Positions 20,333 through 29,169 of a stretch of 64,000 nucleotides of DNA are shown here, piece by piece. The notes beneath the pieces were generated by a model. The model searched no databases. It saw only the letters and a program-made list of their open reading frames with translations, and had not been told where the DNA came from. Within the stretch, counting starts at the first letter, position 1. The number at the start of each line of letters is the position of its first letter. This DNA is from Nitrospira sp. (GTDB lineage: Bacteria > Nitrospirota > Nitrospiria > Nitrospirales > Nitrospiraceae), in NCBI GenBank assembly GCA_024331125.1, contig JANDJI010000007.1:1-64000 (forward strand), read 5' to 3'. The translations under genes and the position numbers were made by a program.

Positions 20333-20983
20333 ATGAGAAAGCTGGCGGCCATTCTGACAGTGGGGTGCTGGCTGGGGTTGCCGTGGCAAGCGGCGTTCGG
20401 CAATGAGACAGGAGGAAGTGTGGCGGAAGTGCCCGCCGAAGATTATCCCCTGTATGATCGGGCGATCGAGCGGCTGTTCCTCACCTCCCACACGAGATTG
20501 CTGTTGATCGAGCGGATGACCGTCACGCGGCTGTTGCCGAACCAAACGGAACCGATGACGGTCGATCGGTTTTACGAACAGGATTATTTCACGGGGCGTC
20601 TTTCAAGGGAGCTGGCGCACGATTTCGTCCACGTGAACCGCGCGGCCGCTCGACTTGAAGGACGATTCCATATCGGCGTCCCGTATCGATTTCTGTCGAA
20701 CGGGTTGATCGAGGAGCCGGAAGTCCTCTCTATGAGGGCCCTGAAGGCCCGGCGCTCGGCGCAGACGCCGATGTCGCCGTCAGAGTACCTGGCTTTTTCG
20801 AAGATCGGACGGACATTGCGCAACGAGCAGGCATTGCTCTATGTGGAACAGGTCCGGCCTGACGGCACCGGCGCCGGTTTTCTCGTGTGGTTCGAGCGAA
20901 AGGGCCCGGACTGGAAGATTCTCGAGACGGACGTGGTATGGACCATCCGTGACGAGAACAGTGAAGGAGAAGAGTTCCCATAG
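20333..20983 (+). CDS. Exported protein, unknown function
   Basis: A 216-residue protein with a signal peptide at residues 1-23 (MRKLAAILTVGCWLGLPWQAAFG). The mature part is mixed alpha/beta with no recognised catalytic motif; it contains a segment YFTGRLSRELAHDFVHVNRAAARLEG and ends with an acidic NSEGEEFP. The start at 20333 was chosen because it begins the signal peptide; upstream in-frame codons add 23 non-hydrophobic residues. There is no strong ribosome binding site. A metallo-hydrolase gene follows 40 bp downstream on the same strand and may be co-transcribed. Confidence 0.65.
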   Translation: MRKLAAILTVGCWLGLPWQAAFGNETGGSVAEVPAEDYPLYDRAIERLFLTSHTRLLLIERMTVTRLLPNQTEPMTVDRFYEQDYFTGRLSRELAHDFVHVNRAAARLEGRFHIGVPYRFLSNGLIEEPEVLSMRALKARRSAQTPMSPSEYLAFSKIGRTLRNEQALLYVEQVRPDGTGAGFLVWFERKGPDWKILETDVVWTIRDENSEGEEFP

Positions 20984-21023
20984 CTTGCGGCGATGGACGG
21001 AAGAACGGTAGCATGAGGCGCCC

Positions 21024-21665
21024 ATGTCCGAGCTGATTCGAAAAACCTTCGCCGTTCCACCGCTTGGGTGCAACTGCTCGATCGTCGGTGATCCGGTGAC
21101 GAAACAGGCGATCATCGTCGATCCCGGCGGCGATCCTGAGCGGATTCTGGGAGAAGTGCGGCGGCTCGGGCTGACGGTGAGCCATATCCTGCACACCCAT
21201 GCCCACTTCGACCATTTTCTCGCGGCCGGTTTATTGAAGCGGGCCACGGGAGCGATTCTGTGCCTGCACCAAGACGACCTCGATCTCTGGAAGAATCTCG
21301 ACGTCCAATGTCGGCTGTTCGGGGTGCCGTCCGCAACCATTCCAATGCCGGAGTATTGGTTGAAGGACGAAGAACGATTGTCGGTCGGAGAGATTCCCCT
21401 TCTGGCGCTCCACACGCCCGGCCACACGCCGGGGTCGATGAGCTTTCATGTTCCTCGTGAAAAATTGGTGCTGGCGGGAGATACCCTCTTTCGGGGCGGC
21501 ATCGGCCGTACCGATCTCTGGGGCGGCGACTATGACGCCATCGAACGATCGATCAGGGAGCGGCTCTACACGCTCGACGATGCCACGGTCGTCGTGACCG
21601 GGCACGGGGCCGAAACCGAAATCGGGTGGGAAAAGGAAACGAATCAGTTCATCCGGGCTTCGTAA
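21024..21665 (+). CDS. Metallo-beta-lactamase-fold hydrolase (glyoxalase II-like)
   Basis: A 213-residue MBL-fold hydrolase. The metal-binding motif HTHAHFDH (57-64) supplies H59, H61, D63 and H64, followed by HTPGHTPGSMSF (the third His) and GDTLFRGGIGRTDL (the bridging Asp). The final metal His lies in VVTGHGAETEIG. The size and the missing C-terminal helical domain match the small YcbL/GloB-like hydrolases rather than full glyoxalase II. The likely activity is thioester hydrolysis, with the substrate not determinable. It is cytoplasmic and follows an exported protein gene. Confidence 0.88.
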   Translation: MSELIRKTFAVPPLGCNCSIVGDPVTKQAIIVDPGGDPERILGEVRRLGLTVSHILHTHAHFDHFLAAGLLKRATGAILCLHQDDLDLWKNLDVQCRLFGVPSATIPMPEYWLKDEERLSVGEIPLLALHTPGHTPGSMSFHVPREKLVLAGDTLFRGGIGRTDLWGGDYDAIERSIRERLYTLDDATVVVTGHGAETEIGWEKETNQFIRAS

Positions 21666-21687
21666 GGCGGATCGTCCAAGCGTCCTG

Positions 21688-21996
21688 TCACTCCCTCGCC
21701 ATACGTTCTTTGAGCCGTTCGAGCCGTTTCTCGGTGGACTGTTTGATGAACGCCATGTTCTCGGCCAGGTGCCGGCGGGCGTCGATTTTTCCTTCCTCCC
21801 GGCGTTTTTGCTGATCGAGTCCGAATTGAGCGATGATCGGTCCGTCTTGCTCGTTCAGCTCTTTCCATATGTCGGCGCAGCGGGATTGTTTGGCGGGCGG
21901 GTACTTGTCGCAAGGCGGGTCGGCGGCCGATGCGACAGACGCCACGACGGTTGCCGCCATGATCAGCATGGTCAGGTTTCCCCACGAGCGGCTCAT
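21688..21996 (-). CDS. Small exported protein with charged helices
   Basis: A 102-residue protein. Residues 1-24 (MSRSWGNLTMLIMAATVVASVASA) are a signal peptide. The mature part has two cysteines (CDKY and RCADIW) that could form a disulphide, then highly charged helical stretches such as KQSTEKRLERLKERMARE. GGAGA precedes the ATG at 21996 at a suitable distance. It is convergent with the MBL hydrolase and lies downstream of pxpC on the same strand. No family is recognised. Confidence 0.65.
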   Translation of the reverse strand: MSRSWGNLTMLIMAATVVASVASAADPPCDKYPPAKQSRCADIWKELNEQDGPIIAQFGLDQQKRREEGKIDARRHLAENMAFIKQSTEKRLERLKERMARE

Positions 21997-22064
21997 AGAA
22001 TCTCCGGTCGAGTGATCGGTCGCATTCGGCACGATAGCATAATTTGAGCGATTGTGCAGAACCA

Positions 22065-23075
22065 TCAAGACGAGCCGCCGTCACTTTTCTTTTGTCCAAG
22101 AGACCGCCGGTTGACGGTAATGGGAGGAAGAGCTGCATCAAGAAGGTGGTGTCGGGTTCGCAAGAGGGCCTGGGCTTCGACGATCGAGCACGAAACGAAC
22201 CGGACGGTGTCGCCGGGACCCAACTGAGCGGCGAAGGGCAGATCGGCCGAGATGACCACGGCGATGGGGGGATAGCCCCCGGTGGTCTGGCGGTCGGCCA
22301 TCAGCAGGATCGGTTGCCCATCGGCCGGGACTTGCAACGCGCCCGTCGCCGTGCCTTCTGAGATGAAGTGATGTGCACCTGCGCGAGGGAGCGGGGGGCC
22401 TATCAACCGATACCCCATGCGATCCGACTGGGGAGCGACCGTGTAAACGGAATGGAGGAGAGTGGAGACCGCCGCGTCCTGGAAGAATTCACGACGAGAA
22501 TCGAGAACGACGCGCAGGATGGCGGATCGGTCATACCGGGGGAGCAATCGATCGGGCAGCCGTCGCCCGACCAATTGCTCGGCGTCACCGTCAAATGGGC
22601 CGCCAAACAGAAGATCCCCCGCTCGCAACGGGCGCCCGTCAAGTCCGCCGGTTTGGCTTGGGGAATGGGTCGAACGGCTTCCCAGGACCGTCGGCACGTC
22701 GAATCCTTCGGCGATGGCGAGGTAGCAACGAAACCCGATGCGCCGCGTGCCGAACCGGAGTCTGCTGCCGCGCCGAACGTTGAGACATTCCCAGAGGGGG
22801 ATGTCGTTTCCGTCAAGAGTCGGAGAGAGGTCCGCTCCGGTGACGGCCAGGCGTGCGTCGTCGCGAAAAAAGAGCTCGGGACCCTTGAGGGTACATTCGA
22901 GCACGGCCGCTCTGTCGGGATTGCCGACAAGGCGATTGCCCACGATGGCCGCGAAGCGGTCCATCACGCCGGAGACCGGCATGCCGTAGCGTTGGTAGCC
23001 GTGCCGTCCCAGGTCTTGGACGGTTGTGAGCCAGCCCGGTTTGACGACGTCGATCTCGGTCCGTTTACGTTTCAT
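22065..23075 (-). CDS. pxpC: 5-oxoprolinase subunit C (KipA-type)
   Basis: A 336-residue protein of the biotin-dependent carboxyltransferase / KipA family. The N-terminal KPGWLTTVQDLGRHGYQRYGMPVSG is the family hallmark; later MADRQTTGGYP and ISADLPFAAQLGPGD are also typical. With PxpA and PxpB it forms the ATP-dependent prokaryotic 5-oxoprolinase, which opens the 5-oxoproline (pyroglutamate) that arises from glutamine or glutamate. The three genes lie in the order pxpB, pxpA, pxpC on the minus strand, and pxpC starts 26 bp after pxpA. The alternative annotation, allophanate hydrolase subunit 2, is less likely because pxpA is present. Confidence 0.9.
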   Translation of the reverse strand: MKRKRTEIDVVKPGWLTTVQDLGRHGYQRYGMPVSGVMDRFAAIVGNRLVGNPDRAAVLECTLKGPELFFRDDARLAVTGADLSPTLDGNDIPLWECLNVRRGSRLRFGTRRIGFRCYLAIAEGFDVPTVLGSRSTHSPSQTGGLDGRPLRAGDLLFGGPFDGDAEQLVGRRLPDRLLPRYDRSAILRVVLDSRREFFQDAAVSTLLHSVYTVAPQSDRMGYRLIGPPLPRAGAHHFISEGTATGALQVPADGQPILLMADRQTTGGYPPIAVVISADLPFAAQLGPGDTVRFVSCSIVEAQALLRTRHHLLDAALPPITVNRRSLGQKKSDGGSS

Positions 23076-23101
23076 CCTCTTCTCGATCCGGGAGATGGCC
23101 G

Positions 23102-23863
23102 TTACGGACGCGTCGGAGGGGCGAGTCGGTATCCCGCCGATTCAAGTTCCGCTCGAATGAGGCGGGCGAGTTCGACGCTCCGCGGCGTGTCGGCATGGAC
23201 GCACAGACTGTCGGCGAGGAGGGGCACCCGATACCCTTCGACACTGGTCACGAAGCCGTCGAGGATCTCGTGCAATCGGCGGAGAACGTGTTGATCGCTC
23301 GTGAGCAGGGTGTCGGGATGAGAACGAGGCACGAGGGTGCCGTCGGCCCGGTAGGCGCGATCGGCGAAAGCTTCTCGGACGACCCCCTGGCCGGCTCGTT
23401 CCGCGCTCGCGATCAAGACGGAGCCGGCCGGTGCGACGATCAGCAGCCGGCGATCGAAGGCCGCCACGGCTTCGATGAACGATTCGGCGGCGTCAGTGTT
23501 CCAACTCACAAAGTGATAGAGCGCACCGTGGGGCTTGACATGGCGCAGAGGCAGACGTTCTTCCCTCAAGACCTGCGACAGGGCGGTGAGTTGATCCAGG
23601 ACCAGTGGCGCCACTTCATCGGGGGATGCGCGACGGTCGTTTCGGCCGAAGTCCCCTCTGTCGGGAAATCCAGGATGGGCTCCGATCGCCACGCCATGTT
23701 CGGCGGCCAGTCGTGCGGTCCGGCGCATGAGGGTCGGATTGCCGGCGTGTACGCCGCAGGCGATGTTGACCGACGTGATGAGCGGCATCAGTTCGGTTTC
23801 GCGGAGCCGAAATTCCTCGCCGTCGTACTCACCGAGGTCGCTGTTGAGGTCGATCGTGTTCAT
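23102..23863 (-). CDS. pxpA: 5-oxoprolinase subunit A (LamB/YcsF family)
   Basis: A 253-residue LamB/YcsF-family protein. The start MNTIDLNSDLGE and the following VNIACGVHAGNP are diagnostic, as are GAHPGFPDRGDFGR, VKPHGALYH and the C-terminal LCVHADTP. It is the hydrolytic subunit of the PxpABC 5-oxoprolinase. The ATG at 23863 was chosen because the family motif begins directly there; the start lies inside the end of pxpB, an overlap of 35 bp that suggests translational coupling. It is cytoplasmic, and the cysteine and histidine residues expected for the family are present. Confidence 0.93.
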   Translation of the reverse strand: MNTIDLNSDLGEYDGEEFRLRETELMPLITSVNIACGVHAGNPTLMRRTARLAAEHGVAIGAHPGFPDRGDFGRNDRRASPDEVAPLVLDQLTALSQVLREERLPLRHVKPHGALYHFVSWNTDAAESFIEAVAAFDRRLLIVAPAGSVLIASAERAGQGVVREAFADRAYRADGTLVPRSHPDTLLTSDQHVLRRLHEILDGFVTSVEGYRVPLLADSLCVHADTPRSVELARLIRAELESAGYRLAPPTRP

Positions 23864-24542
23864 GGGCCATTTCACGGCTGAGGCGTTCGAACTCATCTTG
23901 GTCAATCGGTCGGAATCGGACCAGGTCGCCCGGCTTGAGCAAAAAGGGATCAAGACCGGTCCGGCGATACAGGGGGATGGGAGTTCGGCCGATCAGTCTC
24001 CAGCCTCCCGGAGTCGCGATCGGATAGATGCCGGTCTGACGGTCGGCGAGGCCGACCGATCCGGGCGGGACGCTCGGGCGTGGCGTTGGGAGTCGGGGCA
24101 TCGCCAATTTTTCGGGGAGTAATCCCAGATAGGGGAAGCCGGGGGTGAACCCAAGCATATAGACGCGATAGCAGACGGAGGCGTGCAAGGCGATGGCCTC
24201 GGATGGTTCCAGTCCCGCGAAAGACGCGACGCCTTCCAAGTCCGGTCCCTGGTTGCCACCGTACAAGACGGGGATATCGTGCAGCGTCCCCTGCGGCTCC
24301 GCTTCACGCGGATACGGGCAAGGCAAGGCCAGCAACCGATCGGTCAGGGCGGTCAAGTCCCATCGAAGGGGATCGTAATGAACGGTGATCGACCGATAGG
24401 TCGGGACGACGTCCACGATGCCACTCCAGCCTTGCGCGGCGATCCTGTTCGCGTAAGCGACGGCGAGGGCGTTGACGTCGGGATCGATCGCCTCCCCAAG
24501 TTCCACGGTGACGGCCGAGTCTCCGAGCGGAATGAGACGCAT
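23829..24542 (-). CDS. pxpB: 5-oxoprolinase subunit B (KipI-type)
   Basis: A protein of about 237 residues of the KipI/PxpB family. MRLIPLGDSAVTVELGE opens the protein, and the central VYMLGFTPGFPYLG and GGWRLIGRTP segments are the strongest family marks. It partners PxpC in the ATP-dependent step of 5-oxoproline cleavage. It is first of the pxpBAC operon and overlaps pxpA by 35 bp. In Bacillus KipI also inhibits the kinase KinA, but the complete pxpBAC set here points to the metabolic role. The ATG at 24542 gives the usual N-terminus. Confidence 0.92.
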   Translation of the reverse strand: MRLIPLGDSAVTVELGEAIDPDVNALAVAYANRIAAQGWSGIVDVVPTYRSITVHYDPLRWDLTALTDRLLALPCPYPREAEPQGTLHDIPVLYGGNQGPDLEGVASFAGLEPSEAIALHASVCYRVYMLGFTPGFPYLGLLPEKLAMPRLPTPRPSVPPGSVGLADRQTGIYPIATPGGWRLIGRTPIPLYRRTGLDPFLLKPGDLVRFRPIDQDEFERLSREMAHEHDRPQQRPR

Positions 24543-24613
24543 GACACGAGCCAAGGGGGCCGGGGGCGACGTGTATCGCTGTCGCGCCCGGCTTCAGCCG
24601 TTTGAAGCGCCGG

Positions 24614-25198
24614 TCATTTCTTGACGGCGGCGTCGACCGAGAACGGCGGCGTAAACGTGTCCAACAAGTTTTCGATGGCGGTCGCTGGAATGGCCGTGGG
24701 AATGAATTTCGGGTACTCCTGACACTCGACCTCTCCGTTCGGCTCCACGTAAAGTCTGGACTGGACCTTGAAGGCTTTGATCGGCTGCGCCTTGGGCGTC
24801 GGCACATACACCGTTTTCCCGTCCGCACCGACGAACGACCAAAACGTCTCGTCTCGTACCGCTTCTTTTGTGACGATTTCGTCCAAAGCGGCGACGGCTT
24901 GACCGGTTTTATGGTCGCACCGCCGGTTGTCGAAATACAGGTTGACCGGATTCCCGCTTCCGGCGATCTTGTTCTTGAAGATGGAAAGAACGAAGACGGA
25001 ATCGCCGACTTTGAACGGAACAAGGGGCAGCTTAAAGAAGGGACCGGCAAACTCGACGATGGGGCCGAGCGTCTTTCCCTTCGCGTCCACCATGACCAGC
25101 GACTCGACCGTGCTGGCCTCGGCGGGAGGGCACGGCGCTACGCCGAATAAGAGAGCCGACGCCATGGTCACAGCCGCGACACCGTTCACTGCTTTCAT
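24614..25198 (-). CDS. Exported protein, unknown function
   Basis: A 194-residue protein with a signal peptide (about residues 1-29, MKAVNGVAAVTMASALLFG to PAEAS). The mature part looks beta-rich, beginning TVESLVMVDAKGKTLGPIVEF. It has two cysteines (RRCDH and VECQEYP). Tandem short strands such as VFVLSIFKNKI suggest a compact beta domain. GGAGGT sits six bases before the ATG at 25198. It lies 71 bp upstream of pxpB on the same strand and could share its transcript, though nothing ties it to oxoproline metabolism. No family is recognised. Confidence 0.65.
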   Translation of the reverse strand: MKAVNGVAAVTMASALLFGVAPCPPAEASTVESLVMVDAKGKTLGPIVEFAGPFFKLPLVPFKVGDSVFVLSIFKNKIAGSGNPVNLYFDNRRCDHKTGQAVAALDEIVTKEAVRDETFWSFVGADGKTVYVPTPKAQPIKAFKVQSRLYVEPNGEVECQEYPKFIPTAIPATAIENLLDTFTPPFSVDAAVKK

Positions 25199-25373
25199 GC
25201 CATACCTCCATGTTGTAGTTATAGCGCCCGGCCAAGGGCGCCTCCGATTGACGACGAGATCACTCGCGCAACTCCGCAAGCGAGTCGCATTCTAGGAGAT
25301 CGATGCAACGGGCGCAAGACGTTGACGGCAGGTCGGCCGTTCCTCGAAAGTTTATCGAGGCTTGCGAAGAGAG

Positions 25374-25832
25374 CTAGTCGTGAGCGACACCTTCGATGAG
25401 CAGAGATCGAGAAACTTCCGGCTGTTCGACCGTGACGGGCGGCGTCTGGATGTCGGCGGTGGGCTCCGCTTCAAAAGGATGGGTTCCCATGTCGCTGAGC
25501 CCCTTGAAGTAGGCTCCCTCTTCCATCAACAACACCGGCGTGCGGACGTCGCCGATGAGGACGGCTTGCTCGAGGAGGTGGATTTTTTGGCTTGCCGTGA
25601 CGGTTCCTTTGATCTTGCCGTTGCAGATTAATGTGCCGACATTGAGCGTGCCGCAAACAATCGCGTGCTCGCCGATCACGATCGTTCCCGTCGTGTAGAT
25701 GTCGCCTTCGAAGCGGCTGTCGAGTTGAACGACGCCTTCGAAATGGGCGATCCCTTTGAAGACCACATCCTTGCCGAGAATGGTAAACGGTTCGCCGTTC
25801 GGTTTATCCAGCCATTTCTTGCTTTCCCACAT
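25374..25832 (-). CDS. Bactofilin-family cytoskeletal protein
   Basis: A 152-residue bactofilin (polymer-forming cytoskeletal protein, DUF583). The right-handed beta-helix repeats are visible as ILGKDVVFKGIAHFEGVVQL, FEGDIYTTGTIVIGE, VCGTLNVGTLICNGKIKGTV and ASQKIHLLEQAVLIGDV. Short unstructured tails flank the helix, including a Pro/Glu/Thr-rich C-terminus. Bactofilins assemble into nucleotide-free filaments at the membrane and guide cell shape or polar placement. The ATG at 25832 was chosen so that the protein begins with a short polar tail. No peptidase partner is next door. Confidence 0.87.
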   Translation of the reverse strand: MWESKKWLDKPNGEPFTILGKDVVFKGIAHFEGVVQLDSRFEGDIYTTGTIVIGEHAIVCGTLNVGTLICNGKIKGTVTASQKIHLLEQAVLIGDVRTPVLLMEEGAYFKGLSDMGTHPFEAEPTADIQTPPVTVEQPEVSRSLLIEGVAHD

Positions 25833-26061
25833 GGCCGCTTCACCTATTGAGAGAATCGTCCGGTCTGCTCGGCGATAGCCGAGCAATACCTATGCCTTCT
25901 CAAGGTGAAGCGAATAGGAGCGGTTTCAGGCGACTCTGCGCGTAACACTTGGCGCAAGTCGTGCATTGTTCGTAGGTTATTGGCGACAGGGGCCTACACT
26001 TCTTTATGGGAGAATAGCGAACGGTGTTGCGGAGGGGGAGTTGGGGCAGTCACAGAGGCGC

Positions 26062-26952
26062 TTATTTGCCCGACGACTGTCTCAGCCGTTCCAGTTCCGC
26101 CTCTTGCTCGGCCAGTTTTTTTTGCATGGCTTTTAATTCTTCTCTGAAGGCACGCAGCTCCGTGTCGGTTGCACCCGGCGACGGTTGCGCCGGTTGCCCG
26201 CCGATTGCCGGTGTCGGGGAGGCGGATTGAGCGGCGAATGGCGAGGCGAGGAGTCTGTTGAGAAGTTGGTAATCGACGACCGCCGTTCGGTCATCCGATC
26301 CGCCGAACCAGCTCGATGAGCCGATTTCCCTCCGCAACGCCTTTTCGGGAATAAATCGCACTTCGCGATTGCGCAGGCCGTCAGGATCGGGAAGCTGGTG
26401 GGGTTGTGTCTTGTCGATTTTTCCGGGGCGGTACCGATAATGTGTCAGCGTCAAGTTGAGGGAAAGTCCCTCCGCGAAGAGATACCCCGCGGTGACTTCC
26501 CTGACATCCTGTCCTTTGGCCGCGCGAACCTGTCCTTCCGGCGCATAATACAATCGGAACGCGACCTGTTGGTTCGGAGCGGCCTGTGCGAGTGCGGCGG
26601 CTATATGCGGCGCCAAGAGCGCGATGTCGTCTTCTGAAAAGGTGCGGATGTCATTATAGTTCGCCGCCATCAATGCCTTGCCGAGCAACAACACCAGCCC
26701 GGGCTTTTCCTTGGTGTGAACGCCGCGCAAGACGTTGGCGATCGTCGCTTCATCCAGCTTAATGGGGTGAGCTGCTTGGAATGATTTGTCCCGCACGGTC
26801 TCAAGCAACACGGCGCCCCGACTTTCCTCGTAGATGGTGGTGACGGGGGTCTTCATGCCGGCGCAGCCGGTGAAGAAAAACGTGAGACATCCCATCACAA
26901 GGACAAAGTAAGAAAAGCGGGCGAGCGGGCGATCGACGACGCGCATGGTCAT
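26062..26952 (-). CDS. Lipoprotein with C-terminal coiled coil, unknown function
   Basis: A 296-residue predicted lipoprotein. The signal segment RFSYFVLVMGCLTFFFTGC ends with the candidate lipidated Cys30. The central ~200 residues are globular with predicted helices and strands (LVLLLGKALMAAN, QQVAFRLYYAPEGQV, LNLTLTHYRYRPG). After a Pro/Ala/Ser linker the last ~35 residues form a coiled coil (ELRAFREELKAMQKKLAEQE). It would face the periplasm. Two adjacent ATGs (26952 and 26946) are possible starts. It is isolated by a 520 bp upstream gap. No family is recognised with confidence. Confidence 0.65.
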   Translation of the reverse strand: MTMRVVDRPLARFSYFVLVMGCLTFFFTGCAGMKTPVTTIYEESRGAVLLETVRDKSFQAAHPIKLDEATIANVLRGVHTKEKPGLVLLLGKALMAANYNDIRTFSEDDIALLAPHIAAALAQAAPNQQVAFRLYYAPEGQVRAAKGQDVREVTAGYLFAEGLSLNLTLTHYRYRPGKIDKTQPHQLPDPDGLRNREVRFIPEKALRREIGSSSWFGGSDDRTAVVDYQLLNRLLASPFAAQSASPTPAIGGQPAQPSPGATDTELRAFREELKAMQKKLAEQEAELERLRQSSGK

Positions 26953-27399
26953 GCTCTTGGTTGACGGGTTAAAAAAGAACACAGCGTATCAGTCTAACAA
27001 AAAGAGTCTTCTTAAAACAAACGCGCAAGACTCATTAGCTCATGGGCCCATGACGATTGTTGTCTCATATAAGTAAGAGCAGCTCCCCTGCCGCTTCTCT
27101 GTCTGATTGGGGGCAGGCCATGAAGAATGATCGGCGTGGTCGCGTACCTTAACAGAAAGCAGGTCTGTCAGCCATCACTCTGTTGTCTCTGTTGTCTCAA
27201 GAGAACGAGATCTGGCCCCGTTCATCCCCAACGTGTGCGAAGCATGTCGGATCATCGGCTCAATACGTTGGTCCCAGAACCGCCCCCTCGATTGTCGCCG
27301 TAAAACGCTCAGTTCAACCAGGCTGTACCGATCAACTCGGAGCTTGGATGGTTTTTTTAAGAGAATCTCGTGCTGCTCGACGGCAATGGAAGAAAAACG
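26953..27399. other. Gene-free interval
   Basis: About 450 bp between the lipoprotein start and the porin terminator. It contains no supported gene. A 9-bp direct repeat (CTCTGTTGT twice) lies near 27178-27196, and a T-run at 27352-27359. The minus strand is open across part of it, with Arg-rich translation, but no start with a binding site or family resemblance supports a gene. The promoter of the lipoprotein gene should be near 26960-27060. Confidence 0.5.
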
Positions 27400-27435
27400 G
27401 AAGAGCCGATCCAGGATACCCTGGATCGGCTCTTC
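27400..27435 (-). terminator. Strong Rho-independent terminator of the porin gene
   Basis: GAAGAGCCGATCCAG (27400-27414) and CTGGATCGGCTCTTC (27421-27435) form a perfect 15-bp stem with a 6-base loop. Read on the minus strand the stem is followed by CCGTTTTTCT. It lies 37 bp beyond the porin stop codon. Confidence 0.9.
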
Positions 27436-27472
27436 GTAAGAGGTCGTTGGATCCTTGATCGATACGTTCAAT

Positions 27473-28756
27473 TCAGTACTGTAACTGCAAGGCGACGTGG
27501 AACGAATCGACCTTGTCTCCCGTCGCAGAGGGGGAAAAGCTCCCCGCCGGGCCTCCCTTTGTTTTGAGATCGCCATAGGTGTAGTACGCAGATATTCTCG
27601 CGTTGAAGCCGTCGATCACGTAGTTCACGCCGCCTTCCCATTCTTGACGCGTTGAACTGTTCAGAGGATTGACGGAGGTAAAACGAGCATAGGGTTGGAA
27701 TTGGCCGATCCCCACCTTCGCGGGAATCAAGTACAAGCCGTAAACGGTCCATGAATGGCCGTTGAAAATACAGAAACAATCCACCAGTCCGGTCACCGGC
27801 GACACAGCGGTAAATGCGTCAAGTGCATATCGAGCCCAGAATCGCTTGAATTCTCCGTTGAATGTGAAGACGCCCCAGTTGTTTGGAAGTACCTTTTCCA
27901 CCAAGAGATCAATGGACATGCCAGTGAAATCGCTCACGCCGAACGCCGCGTTGACGTTGCCTGCTCCGTCTTTCTGGTGTTGCCCGCTGATCGCAATGGC
28001 CAGGATATCCCCGGCCGTCCCAAAATAGGTGCCGGATGTGTAATAGCCTGGAGAGGTTTCGTCATTTAGCAGGTTCCATTGCAAGCGCCCGGTGTACATC
28101 AAACTGCTCCCGCTGTTTGCAGCGGCTCGTAACCCCTGAGACACTGAGACCGCGTACAATAAATGGGTGCCCATGGGATGAATCTTTCCCCAGAGAGTCG
28201 CGCCATTATCGCGACCATAGAGTCCGGCCCCATTGTCGAAATTTGAGCTGAAGTCCGCCGGGAAAAACGGAGTTCTGAAACCGTCATAGGTCGCATGATA
28301 GAAAGGACCGTTCAACTCACCGCGCTCGCTTGGCAGCAACAGCCGTCCAACCCAGATGTTGAACTTTTCATCAAACTCAAATTTCCCGATCGCATCCAGC
28401 AGTCCAACTGTCGAGTTTCCGCCGAAGAGAGCTGTTCCTCTAGCAACCCCGCAGTTGAAACACTCTGTATTGAACTCGAACCCGACGTACTTGTGAATTT
28501 TGCCGTTAATATAGATTCGAGCGAAATCCACCTTGAAATCATTAGTGTAGTGTCCGGCGGGCGAGGCGCCTTCCACCGCATTGAAACTTGTCTTGAAGCC
28601 CATTCCGATTGAAATCCACTTGTCATCGTCAGCCTTGATCGTTCCCCCTGCGTAACCATCTTCAGGCACCATGGCCCCAATACCAATCATAATCACGGCC
28701 ATGAGAGCCCACGAAACCAGACACCTCCTCCACCACCTTACTAGATCCACCTTCAT
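27473..28756 (-). CDS. Outer-membrane porin (Porin_O_P-like; FmdC-type candidate)
   Basis: A 427-residue outer-membrane beta-barrel protein. Residues ~1-36 are a signal peptide with a basic start (MKVDLVRWWRR) and hydrophobic core. The mature part alternates polar and aromatic residues, with segments such as KVDFARIYINGKIHKYVGFEF, VGRLLLPSERGELNG and YGLYLIPAKVG typical of the phosphate-selective porin O/P fold. The C-terminal residue is aromatic (VALQLQY), as barrel insertion requires. AGGAGG precedes the ATG. It stands divergent to urtABCDE-ureABCFGD. In Nitrospira genomes a porin called FmdC, proposed to admit short-chain amides and urea, occupies this kind of place, so urea passage is the favoured role; the substrate is inferred from context. 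Confidence 0.82.
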   Translation of the reverse strand: MKVDLVRWWRRCLVSWALMAVIMIGIGAMVPEDGYAGGTIKADDDKWISIGMGFKTSFNAVEGASPAGHYTNDFKVDFARIYINGKIHKYVGFEFNTECFNCGVARGTALFGGNSTVGLLDAIGKFEFDEKFNIWVGRLLLPSERGELNGPFYHATYDGFRTPFFPADFSSNFDNGAGLYGRDNGATLWGKIHPMGTHLLYAVSVSQGLRAAANSGSSLMYTGRLQWNLLNDETSPGYYTSGTYFGTAGDILAIAISGQHQKDGAGNVNAAFGVSDFTGMSIDLLVEKVLPNNWGVFTFNGEFKRFWARYALDAFTAVSPVTGLVDCFCIFNGHSWTVYGLYLIPAKVGIGQFQPYARFTSVNPLNSSTRQEWEGGVNYVIDGFNARISAYYTYGDLKTKGGPAGSFSPSATGDKVDSFHVALQLQY

Positions 28757-28797
28757 GATGGCGCCTCCTTTGTGGTAGTGATTAAAGATGCTCTACA

Positions 28798-28834
28798 GAT
28801 CCCGCCCGTTCATCGCTAATGAAAAGGCGGGATC
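28798..28834 (-). promoter_or_regulatory. Two-tier hairpin in the porin leader
   Basis: GATCCCGCC (28798-28806) pairs perfectly with GGCGGGATC (28826-28834), and inside it TTCAT (28809-28813) pairs with ATGAA (28819-28823). It lies about 42 bases before the porin start codon and would fold in its 5' untranslated RNA. No T-run follows on the minus strand, so it is not a standard terminator. It may protect the RNA or bind a regulator. Confidence 0.4.
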
Positions 28835-29169
28835 CACCTGGATGCACAGGGACACAGCTTCGTCGAAATAGTGGGCTTGTTCCAAAGGCCGTACGAAGTC
28901 TCTTCGCACTACGTAGGGGTATCGGAAGTCTGCAACCGATCAGAACACTTGTCGTGACAGAGGATAGGAGGATGGGATGCAAGAGACCGATCTCCATATT
29001 CATGGCCGAGGTCTCTCTTTCTGCTGGGAAGTACGGTGCGGGGGAGTCTATAGAAACGAGCGAAACCTGTCAATCCTTCAATCCCTCAAATGTTATTGAA
29101 TCATCGACGATTGCGACGAGGGGCCGATCTCGTATCATCACTTGTTGGGCTTGTGATCCGGGTTATTGG

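Noticed and set aside
22065..24542. Reading the pxp genes as urea amidolyase or allophanate hydrolase subunits linked to urea use
   Set aside because: The KipA/KipI-type proteins are often annotated that way, but the adjacent LamB/YcsF protein identifies the set as 5-oxoprolinase, and a full nickel urease is already present.
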